In this document: positions 16,760-25,868 of the stretch, one piece after another
Position numbering within the stretch: the first letter of the stretch is position 1
How the letters are laid out: each line of letters opens with the position of its first letter
Assembly (NCBI RefSeq): GCF_014841105.1
Contig: NZ_JACYWE010000008.1
Span: forward strand, 124,001-188,000
DNA: 64,000 nucleotides
Direction of reading: 5' to 3'
Source: Lolliginicoccus lacisalsi
GTDB lineage: Bacteria; Actinomycetota; Actinomycetes; Mycobacteriales; Mycobacteriaceae
Translations under genes and position numbers: made by a program
The notes under the pieces: generated by a model
Told to the model about the DNA's origin: nothing
The model's database searches: none
Seen by the model: the letters and a program-made list of their open reading frames with translations, nothing else

Positions 16760-17449
16760 ATGGACGACGCGCGCGGCGGCACGACCGCCGAAACCATCAT
16801 CTCCGTCACCGAGCTGTCGCTCCGCGGGGAGCGCGGAACCGTCTATGGCCCGCACACCTTCGACATCGAGGACGGCGAACTCGCGGTGCTCCAGAGCCCC
16901 CCGGGCACCGGCCGCACCGCGCTCCTGCTCACCCTCACCGCCCGCATGCGGCCGGGCTCCGGTTCCGCGACCATCCTCGGCATGCCCTACCCCAAGCGGG
17001 GCCACCGCATCCGCAAGCACACTGCCATCGCGGGGTTCAGCACCAGCGACGACCTCGACGACAGCCTCACCGTCCGCGATGCGCTGCGCGAGCGCGCCAC
17101 CTGGAACAGTCCCTGGTACCGGCCCATGGGCCGCCCCGGCGATGACGAGGTGGAGGAGGCCTGCGGGCCAGTCTTCGGAGAGCGACCCATCCCCGCCGCC
17201 AAGACCGTGCTGTGGGACCTCAGCCAGCTCGACCGGCTGCTGCTGCAGATCTCGCTGTCGATGATGAGCAGCCCGCGCATCCTCGCCGTCGATGATCTCG
17301 CGCAGATCGAGGACAGCATCGAGCGAGGCTTCCTCGTCGAGCGGCTCGCCGCCCTCACCGAGCGCACCACCGTGCTCACCACGTCCGTGGATCCCGTCGC
17401 TGACCATCCCGCGGTGCTTCGCCTCGAGCTTGCCGCCAGCCGCCACTGA
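16760..17449 (+). CDS. ABC-type ATPase-like protein with degenerate motifs, partner of YhgE
   Basis: A 229-aa ABC ATPase fold whose motifs have drifted. Walker A reads SPPGTGRTA (Arg in place of the essential Lys), the signature reads LSQLD instead of LSGGQ, and Walker B ends LAVDD with Asp where the catalytic Glu is expected. ATP hydrolysis is therefore doubtful, although the overall layout (LxGxPYP, D-loop region) is kept. It is 23 bp upstream of the YhgE/Pip membrane gene on the same strand, so the two probably form one complex. No clear RBS is visible beyond ggagga 6 nt before the ATG, which is good. The region 16573-16759 shows no other gene. Confidence 0.75.
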   Translation: MDDARGGTTAETIISVTELSLRGERGTVYGPHTFDIEDGELAVLQSPPGTGRTALLLTLTARMRPGSGSATILGMPYPKRGHRIRKHTAIAGFSTSDDLDDSLTVRDALRERATWNSPWYRPMGRPGDDEVEEACGPVFGERPIPAAKTVLWDLSQLDRLLLQISLSMMSSPRILAVDDLAQIEDSIERGFLVERLAALTERTTVLTTSVDPVADHPAVLRLELAASRH

Positions 17450-17472
17450 ACCCCGTTCTGGAGACTCCAACC

Positions 17473-19485
17473 ATGGTCGCAGCACTCTCCTTCGGCACCG
17501 AGCTCAAGAGGTTCGGCCGAGAGAAGCTCCCCCGCCTCGCCATCGTGGCGATCATCTTCCTGCCGCTCCTCTACGGCGCGATGTACCTCTGGGCGTACTG
17601 GAACCCGCTCGGCAAGGTCGATCAGATGCCCGTCGCCATCGTCAACAGCGACACTGGCGCGCAGGTGGACGGATTGACGGTCCGGTTCGGCGAGCAGGTC
17701 ACCCGCGAGCTGCAGCAGCGCGGCGATCTCGGATGGGTCCGTGTCGATCATGACCAGGCGCAGCAAGGGGTCGAGGACGGCACCTACTACTTCGCGGTCG
17801 AGTTTCCCGAGGACTTCAGCGACGCGCTCGTCTCCGCCGCGGGGGACGACCCGCGCAAGGCCACGATCAAGGTCACCTACAACGACGCCACCAACGCCAT
17901 CGGCACCACCATCGCCCAGACCGCGATGGATCGCATCCTCAACGTCATGTCCGAGACGATCGGCGCCCAGTCGGTCGACCAAGTCCTCATCGGCCTCCAG
18001 ACAGTGCGCGGCGGCCTCGTCGAGGCGGCTGACGGCAGCCAGCAGCTCGCCGACGGAACCAGCGAGCTCCGCGACGGCGTGGCCGAGCTCAGCGACGGCG
18101 CGCAGTTGCTCGCGACCAACCTTGTCGCCGCCCGCGACGGCGCGAACGTTCTCGCGGACGGCACCGGGCAGCTCTCCGCAGGCCTCCAGCAGCTCACCGA
18201 CGGTGTGCTCCCCCTCGCCGACGGGCTCGGCGATCTCCAGGATGGTGCTCGGCAGCTCGGCGATGGCGCCGACCAGCTCAGCGGAGGCGTGAACCAGCTC
18301 GTCGGCCAGCTCGACGCGCTTGCCGCGAAGCAAGCCCACATCACCGGCACGATCAACGATGTCGCTGTGCACCTGCGCACCGTTCCCCACCCCGTCGCCC
18401 AGGACGCGGCCGCCGAGCTCGACAGGATCCGCGGCGAGATCGACCGGCAAGGCTTCGGCCCCGAGTCACGCAGCCAGCTCCAGCAGCTCCGCGACGGCGC
18501 CGCCCAGCTCGCCTACCAGATTGGGGATCCCACCAGCCCCTTCCGCTCCGGGCTTGCCCTCGCCGCCGACGGGGGCGACCAGCTCACCGGGGGTGTCACC
18601 CAGCTCCGCGACGGCGCGCAGGAGATCAACAACGGTGCCGTAGAGCTCGCCGACGGATTGCGCCAGCTCGCCGATGGTGGCGGAGAACTCGTCGGTGGAG
18701 TCGGCCAGCTCACCGACGGCACCACCCAGCTCGACGAGGGCGCCAACCTCCTCGCCAGCGAGCTCGCCGCCGGTTCCCAGCAGATCCCCGCCTGGAACAA
18801 CCAGGAACGCCTCGAGCACGCCGAAGTCATCGGCGGCCCCCTCGAGGTCAACCCCCGCCATGTCGCGTACGCCGCCAACTTCGGTACCGGCGTGGCACCG
18901 TTCTTCATCTCGCTGGCCCTGTTCATCGGCGGATTCATCCTCTGGATGCTGATGCGGCCCCTCCAGCCCCGGGCGCTCGCCGCGGGGCTCGGCGGCCTCC
19001 GCACGATCCTCGCCTCCTACTGGCCGGCGATGCTCGTCAGCGCCGCCCAGGCCATCGTCACCTTCCTCGTGGCGCGCTACGCGATCGGCCTCGAGGCCGC
19101 CAATCCCGCGGGCCTGATCGTCTTCCTCATCCTTGTCGCGCTCGCGTTCCTCGCGTTCATCCAGATGATCTTCGTGCTCCTCGGCCCATCCACCGCGCGC
19201 GTCGCAGTGCTCGCCCTGCTGATGGTCAACCTCGTGTCCGCCGGCGGCCTCTACCCGACCGAGACGACCGGGCGGCTCTTCGAGATCATCCACCCGTACG
19301 TGCCCATGACCTACTCCGTCACCGGGCTCCGGCAGCTCATCATCGGTGGCGCGGACGGCAGGCTCTGGCAATCGGTGATCGTCCTGGTGGGCCTGCTCGT
19401 CGTCTCCATGGCCATCTCCGCCTACTCCGCGCGACGGCAGCAGGAATGGAGCATGAAGCGCCTGCACCCACCGATCCCGGCGTAG
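17473..19485 (+). CDS. YhgE/Pip family membrane protein (phage-infection-protein-like, ABC-2 fold)
   Basis: A 670-aa protein with one N-terminal membrane helix (about 22-42), a large external domain and five or six C-terminal helices (about 470-655, ABC-2 type). The external region opens with the family motif VAIVNSDTGA. It then holds many 7-residue units of the type QLxDGxxxL (about 190-270 and 330-440), which probably form a long beta/coiled stalk as in other YhgE/Pip proteins. Members are linked to export or envelope functions and, in Gram-positives, to phage infection or type VII-like secretion; the role here is not known. The RBS ggagac precedes the ATG. It pairs with the degenerate ATPase directly upstream. 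Confidence 0.85.
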   Translation: MVAALSFGTELKRFGREKLPRLAIVAIIFLPLLYGAMYLWAYWNPLGKVDQMPVAIVNSDTGAQVDGLTVRFGEQVTRELQQRGDLGWVRVDHDQAQQGVEDGTYYFAVEFPEDFSDALVSAAGDDPRKATIKVTYNDATNAIGTTIAQTAMDRILNVMSETIGAQSVDQVLIGLQTVRGGLVEAADGSQQLADGTSELRDGVAELSDGAQLLATNLVAARDGANVLADGTGQLSAGLQQLTDGVLPLADGLGDLQDGARQLGDGADQLSGGVNQLVGQLDALAAKQAHITGTINDVAVHLRTVPHPVAQDAAAELDRIRGEIDRQGFGPESRSQLQQLRDGAAQLAYQIGDPTSPFRSGLALAADGGDQLTGGVTQLRDGAQEINNGAVELADGLRQLADGGGELVGGVGQLTDGTTQLDEGANLLASELAAGSQQIPAWNNQERLEHAEVIGGPLEVNPRHVAYAANFGTGVAPFFISLALFIGGFILWMLMRPLQPRALAAGLGGLRTILASYWPAMLVSAAQAIVTFLVARYAIGLEAANPAGLIVFLILVALAFLAFIQMIFVLLGPSTARVAVLALLMVNLVSAGGLYPTETTGRLFEIIHPYVPMTYSVTGLRQLIIGGADGRLWQSVIVLVGLLVVSMAISAYSARRQQEWSMKRLHPPIPA

Positions 19486-19496
19486 TCGGCGCTCAG

Positions 19497-19605
19497 CCGC
19501 GGCGGCGCTCGACGCTCGGCGGCGGTGGTGGCGGTGGCGGCGCTCGGCGGTGGCGGCGATGGCGGCGCTCGGCGGTGGCGGCGGTGGCGGTGGCGCGATC
19601 CGGCG
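19497..19605. repeat. GGC-rich low-complexity region with a 25-bp tandem duplication
   Basis: GGCGGCGCTCGGCGGTGGCG plus five bases (19536-19560) is repeated at 19561-19585 with one change. Flanking sequence is more of the same ggcggtggc pattern. No gene or reading frame is supported. Confidence 0.8.
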
Positions 19606-19693
19606 CCAAACGCGATAGAAGCTGCTCGACACGCCGGTGCAACACGCCGACGGGCAGCGAGTTTCCGGTGCGTTTGCGGGTCCCGGAGCCCAG

Positions 19694-19730
19694 GCACACC
19701 CGCGCACACCCGCGCACACCCGCGCACGCC
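19694..19730. repeat. 10-bp tandem repeat cgcgcacacc
   Basis: About three and a half copies of the 10-bp unit lie in the gap between the YhgE gene and the VanW gene. There is no coding potential. Confidence 0.8.
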
Positions 19731-19737
19731 ACCGACG

Positions 19738-19776
19738 CGAGCGCCCCGCGGCTGCGCAGCAACCGCGGGGCGCTCG
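19738..19776. terminator. Bidirectional terminator between the YhgE and VanW genes
   Basis: Perfect 14-bp GC-rich stem (CGAGCGCCCCGCGG and its complement at 19763-19776) with an 11-nt loop between two convergent genes. There is no T-run. Confidence 0.6.
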
Positions 19777-19792
19777 TCAGCGCTAGGGAAGG

Positions 19793-21637
19793 CTAGCCCT
19801 CCGTGGGCTCGGCGGGGGCCGGCTCAGCAGGGCTAGTCTCGGCGGGCGGAGCGGGCTCCGGGTCCTCGGAGGGACGCTCCTCCCCCTCTTCGCGCTCGTC
19901 GTCCCCGTCGCCCGCCGAGGGTGGCGGAGGCGGTGGGGGCGGTGCCTCGCAGACCACGACGGGCTGCGGAACGTACCGGACGGTGCGTGTCTCGCGGGAG
20001 ATCTCGGCGCCGGAGTCCGCGTCGCGGATGATGCGCGTGTCGCTGGTGGTGAATCCCTGCCCGCCGGAGCTTGGCTGGCAGTTGGGACCCTCGCGGAGGG
20101 TGATCCGCGGCGGCGAGGTGTAGTCCCACCGTCCACCGTTGACTGATTCGACCTCGACTGTCTTGGTGCCCCACATGCGTACCGTCACCGACGATGCGTC
20201 GCCGAATGCCTGGATCAGCACGCCCGTGTCGTACTGGTTGCGGAACTGGAGATCGATCGAGCCCTCGAAGACTGTGGCCTCGCGGCCCGCGGGGTACCGC
20301 GAGATGTAGTAGCTGTGCTCGGTGTGAGCGACATCCTCGAGCCCGGCGAAGTAGGCAGCGTTGTACAGTGTGGTCGCGAACTGGCTCACGCCGCCGCCGA
20401 CCGCGGTCGAGGGCCGCCCACCGAGGATAATGCCGGAATCCACGTAGCCCTGCGCATAGCTGCGGGTGCCCGTGTGGTTGTTGAGGGAGAACGTCTCGCC
20501 GGGCTTGATGATCGCCCCGTTGGTCTCCTCGGCGGCCTGCCGGATGTTGATGCCCGAGGTGGATGCGAATCCGCCGGTGGTGAACTCGCCGATCACTTCC
20601 TCGATGCCGAGCGCCTCGGCGTCAGCAGTAGTGAACTCTGCCTGGGTGTCCTCGTACACGGCGTCGACGGTGCGGCCCTGGACGCGTGTCATCAGCTCGG
20701 GGAGGTCCTCGAGGGTGGCGTCCCAGTCGACGGTGGTGCCGACCTGGTCGGGCACGACCTCGGGGCCGTCGCCGCCGAGCCTCACGGTCGCCTCGACGGG
20801 CGGTACCTCGGTATCCCGCAGTTGCGGAGCCAATGCCCGGCGCGCGGCATCCACGCTGTACTCGGGCTCGAGGCCGCCATCGCCGTCCGGGGAGAACGAC
20901 ACGACATCGCCGACTTCCTCGGGAGCGAGGATCGCCTCAGTGCCTTCCTTGCCCCGGACCACGAGGGGCGATGCGACGGCGGGCTGGGCATATTCGGTCA
21001 ACGCGGCATCGAGGCCTTCCTCGGTGACGGTGACCTCCTCGACCTGCACGGGCAGCGCCACCGGCTCGGGGAGCAGCCATCGCTCCACGATCTCGGTCCG
21101 CGCCTCGTCGGCGGGCAGCACCAGTCCGTTTCGCGGCTGGATGAGCTGGGGAGAGCCATCGACGAAAACGATGTCGCCCTCGACCGCCTCCTGGTCGACA
21201 CTGGCTTTCACCTCTTCGACGACGGTGGCGAGCCGCTCATCATCGACGGAGCTGACGAAGCCGACCTCGCGGGTCCGGAAGAGGTCCGCGAGGCGCGTCA
21301 CGGGGTTCATGGGCTGGCGGCTCGCCTGCTCGATCGTCGCATCGACATCGAGGGCCAGGCCCGCCTCCTCCGGCAGGATCGATGACTCCACATCGTCCGC
21401 GATCACGACGAAGGGCTCCGAGGCACGGGGAACGAGCTCGGCCTCGAGGCGCTGGCGCGCATCCTCGGGGGACATTCCCCCGATCTCGACAGCGGCCACG
21501 GTCACGTTGCGCGGCATCTTGTCCCGCGACACGAACCAGTCCACCGCGTACGCCACAGCACCGGCGAGCACCAGCACGATCAGCAAGCCCGCCACGACCA
21601 CTAGCGGCCGCGCCCTTGACCCTTTGTGATTCACCAC
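19793..21637 (-). CDS. VanW family protein with peptidoglycan-binding-like repeats
   Basis: A 614-aa, single-pass membrane protein. A helix at about 12-33 is followed by repeated PG_binding_4-type domains (VEIGGMSPEDARQRL at about 50, a second around 200-290). The VanW domain follows at about 350-510 with the typical INIRQAAEETNGAIIKPGE..FSLNN, GGGVSQFATTLYNAAYFAGL and HSYYISRYPAGREAT. The C-terminus is a Pro-rich stretch plus a Glu/Pro/Ala tail. VanW proteins occur near vancomycin-resistance genes but have no proven activity, so a wall-associated role is the safest call. Tandem GTGs begin the gene at 21637, with ggaggcg upstream. Confidence 0.88.
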   Translation of the reverse strand: MVNHKGSRARPLVVVAGLLIVLVLAGAVAYAVDWFVSRDKMPRNVTVAAVEIGGMSPEDARQRLEAELVPRASEPFVVIADDVESSILPEEAGLALDVDATIEQASRQPMNPVTRLADLFRTREVGFVSSVDDERLATVVEEVKASVDQEAVEGDIVFVDGSPQLIQPRNGLVLPADEARTEIVERWLLPEPVALPVQVEEVTVTEEGLDAALTEYAQPAVASPLVVRGKEGTEAILAPEEVGDVVSFSPDGDGGLEPEYSVDAARRALAPQLRDTEVPPVEATVRLGGDGPEVVPDQVGTTVDWDATLEDLPELMTRVQGRTVDAVYEDTQAEFTTADAEALGIEEVIGEFTTGGFASTSGINIRQAAEETNGAIIKPGETFSLNNHTGTRSYAQGYVDSGIILGGRPSTAVGGGVSQFATTLYNAAYFAGLEDVAHTEHSYYISRYPAGREATVFEGSIDLQFRNQYDTGVLIQAFGDASSVTVRMWGTKTVEVESVNGGRWDYTSPPRITLREGPNCQPSSGGQGFTTSDTRIIRDADSGAEISRETRTVRYVPQPVVVCEAPPPPPPPPSAGDGDDEREEGEERPSEDPEPAPPAETSPAEPAPAEPTEG

Positions 21638-21886
21638 AGTCGCCTCCCAACCGCGCGAGCGGCTCCGGTAACACGCTTCCTAATAGGTTAGGCCCCGCGC
21701 CATCGCACGCGCGCGGCGGCATCGCCTAGACCAATCCGGTCAATCCGAACCGTTCACCCGGCTTCCCTCGCCCCTGGGCCGCAGGAAGCCCCGCGCGGAC
21801 GGCCAGGTCGGGGTTTCGGGCCTGCGCGCGGGACTTACTAGCCGTATCGGCGTTGCCCCGCAACGCGTTACAGGCCCCTACGGAAC
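21638..21886. other. Upstream region of the VanW gene
   Basis: No gene is seen between the VanW start and the fadA2 terminator. The sequence taataggtta near 21680 could supply a -10 element for the VanW gene, but no -35 box is convincing. Confidence 0.35.
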
Positions 21887-21928
21887 GCGGGAGCCCCCGG
21901 GCGGCAACAAATGCCCGGGGGCTCCCGC
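21887..21928 (-). terminator. Terminator after fadA2
   Basis: Perfect 16-bp stem (GCGGGAGCCCCCGGGC with its complement at 21913-21928) and a 10-nt loop, about 70 bp past the fadA2 stop. Confidence 0.82.
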
Positions 21929-21996
21929 GAGCCAACCATCGGGACGAGCGTGGCCAGGCCAGACGGCCTAGCGCGCGCCCCCGATGGGCGAAAGGC

Positions 21997-23313
21997 CTAT
22001 GCCTCGATGATCGCCACAGCGCCCTGGCCGCCCGCGGCGCAGACCGACACGAGCGCGCGCCCGCCACCGTTCTCGGCAAGCATCTTCGCGGTCGAGGCGA
22101 CGATGCGGCCACCGGTCGCGGCGAAGGGGTGCCCGGCCGCGAGGGAGGAGCCCTTGACGTTGAGCTTGCTGCGATCGATCTTGCCGAGCGCGCCGTCGAG
22201 GCCGAGGCGCTCCTTGCAGTACTCCTCCGACTCGAACGCCGCGAGGGTGCACAGCACCACGGAGGCAAATGCCTCGTGGATCTCGTAGAAGTCGAAGTCC
22301 TGGAGGGAGAGGCCGTTGCGCTTGAGCATCCGCGGGATCGCGTAGGTCGGCGCCATCAGCAGGCCGTCGGGGCCATGGATGAAGTCGACCGCAGCGGTCT
22401 GGTAGTCACGCAGGTACGCGAGGACGGGGATGTTGCGCTCGGCGGTCCACTCGTCGCTCGCCAGCAGCACCGTGGAGGCACCGTCGGTGAGCGGGGTGGA
22501 GTTGCCAGCGGTCATGGTCGCATCGCCGAGCGAGTTGCCGAAGACCGGCTTGAGCTTGCCGAGCTTCTCGGCGCTCGAGTCGGGGCGCAGGTTGTCGTCC
22601 CGGGTCAGGCCGAGGTACGGGGTGGAGAGGTCGTTGAAGAACCCGGCGTCCCAGGCCTTGGACATGTTCTGGTGCGAGGCCGCGGCGAGCTCGTCCTGGC
22701 CCTCGCGGGAGACGCCGAACTCCGTGGCGGTGATGGCGGCGTGCTCGCCCATCGACAGGCCGGTGCGGGGCTCGCCGTTGGTGGGGATCGCGGGCACGAG
22801 CTGGCTGGGGCGCAGGTTGCCGAGCAGCTTGATGCGGTCGCCGGTGGTCTTGGCGCGGTTGAGGTCGAGCAGCAGGCTGCGCAGGTCCTCATTGACGGCG
22901 ATGGGAGCGTCAGAGGTCGTGTCGCTGCCACCACCGATGCCGGACTCGGTGCGGCCGAGCGCGATCTGGTCCGCGACGATGCTGATGGCGGTGAGGCCGG
23001 TGCCGCAGGCCTGCTGCACGTCGATCGCGGGGGTGTAGGGCGAGAGCGCGCTGCCGAGGACGGACTCGCGGATGAGGTTGAAATCGCGCGAGTGCTTGAG
23101 CACGGCGCCACCGGCGACGAGGCCGATCTGCTCGTTCTGCAGGCTGAACCGGCTCACGAGCCCGTCGAGCGCAGCAGTGAACATGTCCTGGTTGGAGGCC
23201 TTCGAGTAGGCCTTGTTGCTGCGCGCGAACGGGATGCGGTTGCCACCGAGGATGGCTACCGGGCGGGTCTGCCGGCCCTCGGGGGCGTTGGCCGCGTTAT
23301 TCGACGATGTCAC
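21997..23313 (-). CDS. fadA2: Acetyl-CoA acyltransferase (thiolase) FadA2
   Basis: Thiolase of 438 aa catalysing the last step of beta-oxidation (3-ketoacyl-CoA + CoA to acyl-CoA + acetyl-CoA). The nucleophile is Cys103 in QQACGTGLTA. The active-site His is in AAGHPFAATGGR and the second Cys in SVCAAGGQG near the C-terminus. NEIHEAFA-type sequence appears as YEIHEAFAS. It is the counterpart of Rv0243. The GTG at 23313 is preferred over a TTG four codons upstream because ggag lies 6 nt before it. It is divergent from fabG4, and its promoter is overlapped by the proposed TetR operator. It should work with FadE5, FabG4 and HtdX. Confidence 0.95.
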   Translation of the reverse strand: MTSSNNAANAPEGRQTRPVAILGGNRIPFARSNKAYSKASNQDMFTAALDGLVSRFSLQNEQIGLVAGGAVLKHSRDFNLIRESVLGSALSPYTPAIDVQQACGTGLTAISIVADQIALGRTESGIGGGSDTTSDAPIAVNEDLRSLLLDLNRAKTTGDRIKLLGNLRPSQLVPAIPTNGEPRTGLSMGEHAAITATEFGVSREGQDELAAASHQNMSKAWDAGFFNDLSTPYLGLTRDDNLRPDSSAEKLGKLKPVFGNSLGDATMTAGNSTPLTDGASTVLLASDEWTAERNIPVLAYLRDYQTAAVDFIHGPDGLLMAPTYAIPRMLKRNGLSLQDFDFYEIHEAFASVVLCTLAAFESEEYCKERLGLDGALGKIDRSKLNVKGSSLAAGHPFAATGGRIVASTAKMLAENGGGRALVSVCAAGGQGAVAIIEA

Positions 23314-23354
23314 TTCAGTCTCCAAACAATTCGGGAGTGTTGGACTACCACGTA

Positions 23355-23383
23355 TTCTTACTCACCGGTAAGTTAGTTGTCGA
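23355..23383 (-). promoter_or_regulatory. fadA2 promoter overlapped by TetR-type operator
   Basis: On the minus strand, TCGACA (23383-23378) and TAAGAA (23360-23355) are 17 bp apart. The operator TTCTTACTCACCGGTAAGTT (plus strand, 23355-23374) matches 15 of 20 positions of the TetR-gene palindrome, with the right half perfect. It covers the -10 box and spacer. Confidence 0.7.
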
Positions 23384-23488
23384 TACCGTGCACTCCGGCG
23401 TACATTCCGGGAGGATACAACGCGGCCGGGAGCAATGTGCGGATGTCGCCCATCCCGGCGGCGCGCCGCAGGTCAATGACCGTGCGGA

Positions 23489-23530
23489 AGCGAAACTGCG
23501 ACAAGCGAAACTGCGACGAGTGACTACACT
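23489..23530 (+). promoter_or_regulatory. 15-bp-spaced direct repeat and -10 box upstream of fabG4
   Basis: AGCGAAACTGCGAC occurs at 23489-23502 and 23504-23517, immediately before TACACT (23525-23530), a likely -10 box. The arrangement looks like a tandem activator or repressor site for fabG4-htdX. Confidence 0.5.
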
Positions 23531-23545
23531 CACGAGAGGTGACCC

Positions 23546-24889
23546 GTGTCAGGCAAAAAGGGAAGCACTGATCTGTACTCCACCCTGATCTCGTCCGCCC
23601 CAGGTGCGTTCCTGGCCGGCAAGATGGGACTGCCGCAGCCCGAGGAGCTGCGCCGCTACAAGGCTGGCGAGCCCGCGCTCCCCGGCCCCGTGATCGTCGG
23701 CGGCGAGGGCCGCCTGGTCGAGCCGATCCGCGACCTGCTCTCGGACTACGAGTTCGGCGACGACAGCACCGATAAGTTCGGTGGCCTGGTCTTCGACGCC
23801 ACTGGCATCACCACCATCGAGGGGCTCAAGCAGCTCCATGACTTCTTCCAGCCGCTCATGCGCAAGATGGCGCCCTGCGCCCGCGTCCTGGTCATCGGCA
23901 CCACTCCGGAGCTCGTGAAGAAGGCCGACGAGCGCATCGCGCAGCGCGCCCTCGAGGGCTTCAGCCGCTCCATCGCCAAGGAGCTGCGCCGCGGCGCCAC
24001 CGCGAACCTCTTGTACGTCTCCCCCAAGGCCAAGAACGACTTCACCGGCCTGGCCGCGCCACTGCGGTTCTTCCTTTCCGCCAAGTCGGCCTACGTTGAT
24101 GGCCAGGTCGTCCGGGTGGACGAGAAGACCGCTGCGGCTCCCGCGGACTGGGACAAGCCCCTCGACGGCAAGGTCGTGCTTGTCACCGGCGCTGCTCGCG
24201 GCATCGGCGCCACCATCGCCGAGGTCATGGCCCGCGACGGCGCGAAGGTGATCGTGGCGGATGTCCCGCAGGCCGGGGACGCGCTCTCCGAGGTCGCCAA
24301 CAAGATCGGCGGGGTTGCCCTCGCGCTCGACGTCACCGCGAGCAACGCCGCGGAGAAGATCGCCGAGACCGCGCAGCGCTTCGGTGGCCTCGACGTGGTT
24401 GTCCACAACGCCGGGATCACCCGCGACAAGATGCTCGCCAACATGGACGACGGGCGCTGGAACTCGGTCCTGGCCGTCAACCTCGTTGCCCCGAAGAACA
24501 TCACCGAGGGCCTCGTCGCCAACGGTGGGCTCAAGGAGGGTGGCCGCGTGGTCGACGTCTCCTCGATCGCGGGCATCGCCGGCAACCGCGGCCAGACCAA
24601 CTACGGCGCTTCCAAGGCCGGCGTGATCGGCATGGTCGATGCCGAGGCTCCCGAGCTCGCGAAGAAGTCCATCACCATCAACGCGGTCGCTCCGGGCTTC
24701 ATCGAGACCCAGATGACCGCCGCGATCCCGCTCGCCACCCGCGAGGTCGGCCGTCGCCTCAACTCGCTGCTGCAGGGCGGCCAGACCGTGGACGTCGCCG
24801 AGACGATCGCGTTCTTCTCCAGCCCCGCCTCCAGCGCGGTCACCGGCAACACCGTCCGCGTGTGCGGCCAGAGCCTGCTGGGTGCGTGA
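23546..24889 (+). CDS. fabG4: 3-oxoacyl-CoA/ACP reductase FabG4 (high-molecular-weight SDR)
   Basis: A 447-aa reductase of the long FabG type, counterpart of Rv0242c (454 aa). The N-terminal ~200 residues form a flavodoxin-like accessory domain. The classical SDR domain begins near 210 with VTGAARGIG, followed by HNAGIT and the catalytic set Ser340, Tyr353 and Lys357 (VSSIAG, TNYGASK). The known homologue uses NADH and acts on 3-oxoacyl-CoA. The GTG at 23546 is preceded by gagaggt. The stop overlaps the htdX start as ATGA, so the two are translationally coupled. Together with HtdX it can run hydration/reduction of C2-C3 units in either direction. Confidence 0.94.
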   Translation: MSGKKGSTDLYSTLISSAPGAFLAGKMGLPQPEELRRYKAGEPALPGPVIVGGEGRLVEPIRDLLSDYEFGDDSTDKFGGLVFDATGITTIEGLKQLHDFFQPLMRKMAPCARVLVIGTTPELVKKADERIAQRALEGFSRSIAKELRRGATANLLYVSPKAKNDFTGLAAPLRFFLSAKSAYVDGQVVRVDEKTAAAPADWDKPLDGKVVLVTGAARGIGATIAEVMARDGAKVIVADVPQAGDALSEVANKIGGVALALDVTASNAAEKIAETAQRFGGLDVVVHNAGITRDKMLANMDDGRWNSVLAVNLVAPKNITEGLVANGGLKEGGRVVDVSSIAGIAGNRGQTNYGASKAGVIGMVDAEAPELAKKSITINAVAPGFIETQMTAAIPLATREVGRRLNSLLQGGQTVDVAETIAFFSSPASSAVTGNTVRVCGQSLLGA

Positions 24890-25770
24890 TGAGCAAGCCA
24901 ACCAACATCGAGGTACTCGACAAGCAGAGCATGCTCGGCAACTACGCCAAGGCCGTGGCGGGAATGCTTCCCCTGCCTGGTGCCAAGGCCACTGGCCTGC
25001 CGGACCGCGTCCTGCGCATCGAGAACGTCCGCATCGACATCGACAACCTCGCGGACTACAACCACGTGTGCGGGCTGCGCCTGCGCGACACGGTGCCGGT
25101 GACGTACCCGTTCGTGCTCAGCTTCCCCGCGGTGATGAACCTGCTCGTGGCCAAGGACTTCCCGTTGCCCGCCATGGGCATGGTGCACATGGCCAACAAC
25201 ATCGAGCAGATCAAGCCCATCTCCGTCAGCGACGTGCTCACCATCGATGTGCATGCCGCTGACCTGCGGGAGCACCGGTCCGGCCTGCTCGTCGACCTGA
25301 TCACCGAGATCACTGTCGAGGGCGAGCTGGTGTGGCGGCAGGCCAGCACGTTCCTGCGCAAGCAGCGAACGAGCCTAAGCGACGAGCCGCGCCCCGAGCG
25401 CACGGATAGCGCTCCGGGCGCTGATGGTCGCGTGGCAAACACCACCCTCAAGGTGACCCCAGCGCTGATCTCGCAGTACGCGGAGGTCTCCGGCGACCGC
25501 AACCCCATCCACATCTCGAAGGTCGGCGCGAAGGCATTCGGCTTCCCGTCGGTCATCGCGCATGGCATGTGGAGCTCGGCCGCGGTGCTTGGCATCATCG
25601 AGGGCCGCATCCCCGACTCGGTGGACTACTCCGTCGAGTTCGGCAAGCCCGTGGTGCTCCCCGCCAAGGTGAAGGTCTACGCGGACAAGTCCGCGAATGG
25701 CTGGAGCCTGGCGCTGAGGCACCCGAAGAAGGGCTACACGCACCTCACCGCTACGGTGACCGCGCGGTAG
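24889..25770 (+). CDS. htdX: (R)-specific enoyl-CoA hydratase / 3-hydroxyacyl dehydratase HtdX
   Basis: MaoC-like double-hotdog protein of 293 aa, counterpart of Rv0241c. The C-terminal hotdog has the hydratase-2 motif with the catalytic Asp and His in GDRNPIHIS (about 203-211), followed by AFGFPSVIAHGMW. The N-terminal half is the degenerate hotdog that builds the substrate tunnel. It interconverts trans-2-enoyl- and (R)-3-hydroxyacyl thioesters. The start at 24889 overlaps the fabG4 stop (ATGA), forming a two-gene operon ended by a strong terminator. Confidence 0.93.
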   Translation: MSKPTNIEVLDKQSMLGNYAKAVAGMLPLPGAKATGLPDRVLRIENVRIDIDNLADYNHVCGLRLRDTVPVTYPFVLSFPAVMNLLVAKDFPLPAMGMVHMANNIEQIKPISVSDVLTIDVHAADLREHRSGLLVDLITEITVEGELVWRQASTFLRKQRTSLSDEPRPERTDSAPGADGRVANTTLKVTPALISQYAEVSGDRNPIHISKVGAKAFGFPSVIAHGMWSSAAVLGIIEGRIPDSVDYSVEFGKPVVLPAKVKVYADKSANGWSLALRHPKKGYTHLTATVTAR

Positions 25771-25790
25771 CCGACGCGTCCAGCATTGCG

Positions 25791-25828
25791 CCAGCCCCAG
25801 GGGATTTCCCCCTGGGGCTGGTTCTTTT
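25791..25828 (+). terminator. Terminator after htdX
   Basis: Perfect 13-bp stem (CCAGCCCCAGGGG and its complement at 25809-25821), a 5-nt loop, then TTCTTTT. Confidence 0.92.
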
Positions 25829-25868
25829 CTGTGGGGGTGCCGGGTGACGGTCCACAGCGCGGGGCGCG

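Noticed and set aside
19486-19792. Short open frames in the GGC-rich gap
   Set aside because: All are low-complexity Arg/Gly/Trp strings with no RBS, no promoter and overlap in several frames.
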